Assembly (NCBI GenBank): GCA_003153335.1
Contig: PLYG01000508.1
Coordinates: 1,787 to 7,873 of the forward strand
Origin: Betaproteobacteria bacterium
Lineage (GTDB): Bacteria > Pseudomonadota > Gammaproteobacteria > Burkholderiales > Casimicrobiaceae
Direction of reading: 5' to 3'
DNA length: 6,087 bases
The position numbers and the translations under genes are program-made. Positions 4,665-6,087 of this stretch are shown in pieces. A model generated the notes under the pieces. It searched no databases and had not been told where the DNA came from. It worked only from the letters and a program-made list of their open reading frames with translations. Every line of letters starts with the position of its first letter. Position 1 is the first letter of the stretch.

Positions 4665-6087
4665 ATGGACACGTCCACCTTCGGGCCAGGCATCGAGATT
4701 CTTGGTCCCATCACCGCAGACTATTCTGAAATACTGACGCCTGAAGCGGTCGCTTTTGTGGCCAGGCTGCAGCGTGAGTTTGGCGCGCGCCGCAATGCGC
4801 TGCTGGCACGCCGCGCCGAACGGCAGAAGCAGCTCGATTCGGGTATCATGCCCGACTTTCTCGCTGAGACCGAAGGCATTCGCGCCGACAACACCTGGAG
4901 CGTGAAACCCTGTCCGGCCGATCTGCAGGATCGGCGCGTGGAAATCACCGGCCCGGTCGACCGTAAAATGGTGATCAACGCCCTCAATTGCGGGGCGAGC
5001 ACCTTCATGGCGGACTTCGAAGATTCGAATACACCGACCTGGAGCAACCAGATCGAGGGGCAGATCAATCTGCGCGATGCGATTCGGCGTACCATCAGTT
5101 TTGCCAACGAAGCAGGCAAGAAATACCTGCTTGACGACAAGGTGGCTACCCTGATCGTGCGGCCGCGTGGCTGGCATCTCCCCGAAAAGCACATGCGGGT
5201 CGACGGGCAACCCGTTTCAGGCGCCATTTTTGATTTCGCGCTCTACTTTTTCCACAACGCAGCGGAGCTGCTGGCAAGAGGATCGGGGCCGTACTTCTAC
5301 TTGCCGAAAATGGAATCGCATCTGGAAGCGCGGTTGTGGAACGACATTTTTGTCATGGCGCAAAGCGATCGCGGCATTCCGCAGGGCACAATCAAGGCGA
5401 CGTGCCTGATCGAGACCCTGCTCGCAGCGTTTGAAATGGAGGAAATCCTGTACGAGTTGCGCGAGCACAGCGCAGGCCTCAACGCTGGGCGCTGGGACTA
5501 CATCTTTTCCGCGATCAAGAAGCTGCGGGTCCACAAGGAATTCTGCCTGGCGGATCGCCAGCACATCACGATGACTGCGCCGTTCATGCGCCCGTACTGC
5601 CTGCTGCTGGTGAAGACCTGCCACAAGCGCGGTGCGTTTGCGATGGGCGGCATGGCCGCGCAGATTCCGATCAAGAACGATCCAGTGGCCAATGACGCAG
5701 CGATGGCGCGGGTGAAGGCAGACAAGCAGCGCGAGGCCACCGACGGCTACGACGGGACATGGGTCGCACACCCCGGGCTGGTCGAGATCGCCAGGGCGGA
5801 ATTCGACGCAGTGATGAAAACGCCGAACCAGATCGCGCGCAGACGGGACGATGTCAGCGTCGCGGCCGGCGATTTGCTCAATTTCGGCCCCGAAGGCCCG
5901 ATTACCGAAGCCGGGTTGCGGATGAACATCAATGTCGGCATTCAGTACATCGGGTCGTGGCTGGGCGGCAACGGTTGCGTGCCCATTTTCAATTTGATGG
6001 AAGATGCGGCGACCGCGGAGATTTCGCGTTCGCAGATCTGGCAGTGGATCCGCTCGCCCAAGGGCGTGCTCGACGACGGGCGCAAGG
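4665..6087 (+). CDS. aceB: Malate synthase A, C-terminus cut by window end
   Basis: Condenses glyoxylate with acetyl-CoA to malate, the second step of the glyoxylate shunt, needed for growth on acetate, fatty acids or stored polyhydroxyalkanoate. 474 residues are visible; E. coli AceB has 533, so about 58 are missing. The A-type form is shown by MADFEDSNTPTW, VRPRGWHLPEKH, GPYFYLPK, CLIETL, GRWDYIF, KRGAFAMGGMAAQIP, YDGTWVAHPGL and MEDAATAEISRSQIWQW. Arg166 (RPRGW) and Asp447 (MEDAAT) match the catalytic Arg and Asp of the E. coli enzyme; Glu250 and Asp278 match the Mg2+ ligands by their 28-residue spacing. ATG 4665 was chosen for its GAGGAA site and a length matching E. coli. The frame stays open upstream to ATG 4572 (31 codons), a possible but less likely start. 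It has its own strong promoter. No isocitrate lyase gene is in the window. The visible part is intact. Confidence 0.97.
   Translation, partial: MDTSTFGPGIEILGPITADYSEILTPEAVAFVARLQREFGARRNALLARRAERQKQLDSGIMPDFLAETEGIRADNTWSVKPCPADLQDRRVEITGPVDRKMVINALNCGASTFMADFEDSNTPTWSNQIEGQINLRDAIRRTISFANEAGKKYLLDDKVATLIVRPRGWHLPEKHMRVDGQPVSGAIFDFALYFFHNAAELLARGSGPYFYLPKMESHLEARLWNDIFVMAQSDRGIPQGTIKATCLIETLLAAFEMEEILYELREHSAGLNAGRWDYIFSAIKKLRVHKEFCLADRQHITMTAPFMRPYCLLLVKTCHKRGAFAMGGMAAQIPIKNDPVANDAAMARVKADKQREATDGYDGTWVAHPGLVEIARAEFDAVMKTPNQIARRRDDVSVAAGDLLNFGPEGPITEAGLRMNINVGIQYIGSWLGGNGCVPIFNLMEDAATAEISRSQIWQWIRSPKGVLDDGRK

Noticed and set aside
4626..5210. 194-codon minus-strand frame opposite aceB
   Set aside because: Antisense shadow of the conserved malate synthase; no family resemblance. 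The same applies to 5217-5771 on the minus strand.

Overview
The window looks like chromosomal DNA from a GC-rich betaproteobacterium. The evidence is the gene order ilvC - psd - pssA - leuA, typical of that class, and the protein sequences: a class I IlvC ending in WIKKNRLVDQSRN, a short-form Psd with an FGSRVDVYLP cleavage site, and a betaproteobacterial-type PssA. No phage, IS, CRISPR or rRNA/tRNA signal is visible. This is a housekeeping region with some unusual regulatory and relic DNA.

Layout, left to right, all on + unless stated. (1) 1-324: C-terminal third of ilvC (branched-chain amino acid synthesis), followed by a strong GC hairpin at 338-371 with a T-rich tail. (2) 406-600: a small unrecognised lipoprotein of 64 residues. 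(3) 649-1287 and 1354-2112: psd and pssA, which together make phosphatidylethanolamine (PssA makes phosphatidylserine, Psd decarboxylates it). (4) 2113-2426: a 314-base control region with a post-pssA hairpin, a sigma70-like promoter (TTGCGT-17-TATAGT) and a 29-codon leucine-rich ORF (...ALLGLLLLRPART) that looks like a leu leader peptide, apparently translated from a leaderless start. (5) 2427-4136: leuA, a long-form (type 2) 2-isopropylmalate synthase with an excellent Shine-Dalgarno sequence. (6) 4087-4446 on the minus strand: an ORF resembling only the TM7-TM8 part of an MFS transporter, probably a gene relic, overlapping the leuA 3' end. (7) 4481-4664: a near-consensus promoter with a palindrome over its -35 box, then a long structured 5' leader. 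(8) 4665-6087: malate synthase A (aceB) of the glyoxylate shunt, cut by the window end.

The metabolic theme is branched-chain amino acid and phospholipid synthesis, with leuA under its own promoter and probably leucine-responsive leader control, followed by the separate acetate/C2 gene aceB. I see no new multi-gene system. The most interesting signals are the leuA leader region, the MFS relic and the structured aceB leader.
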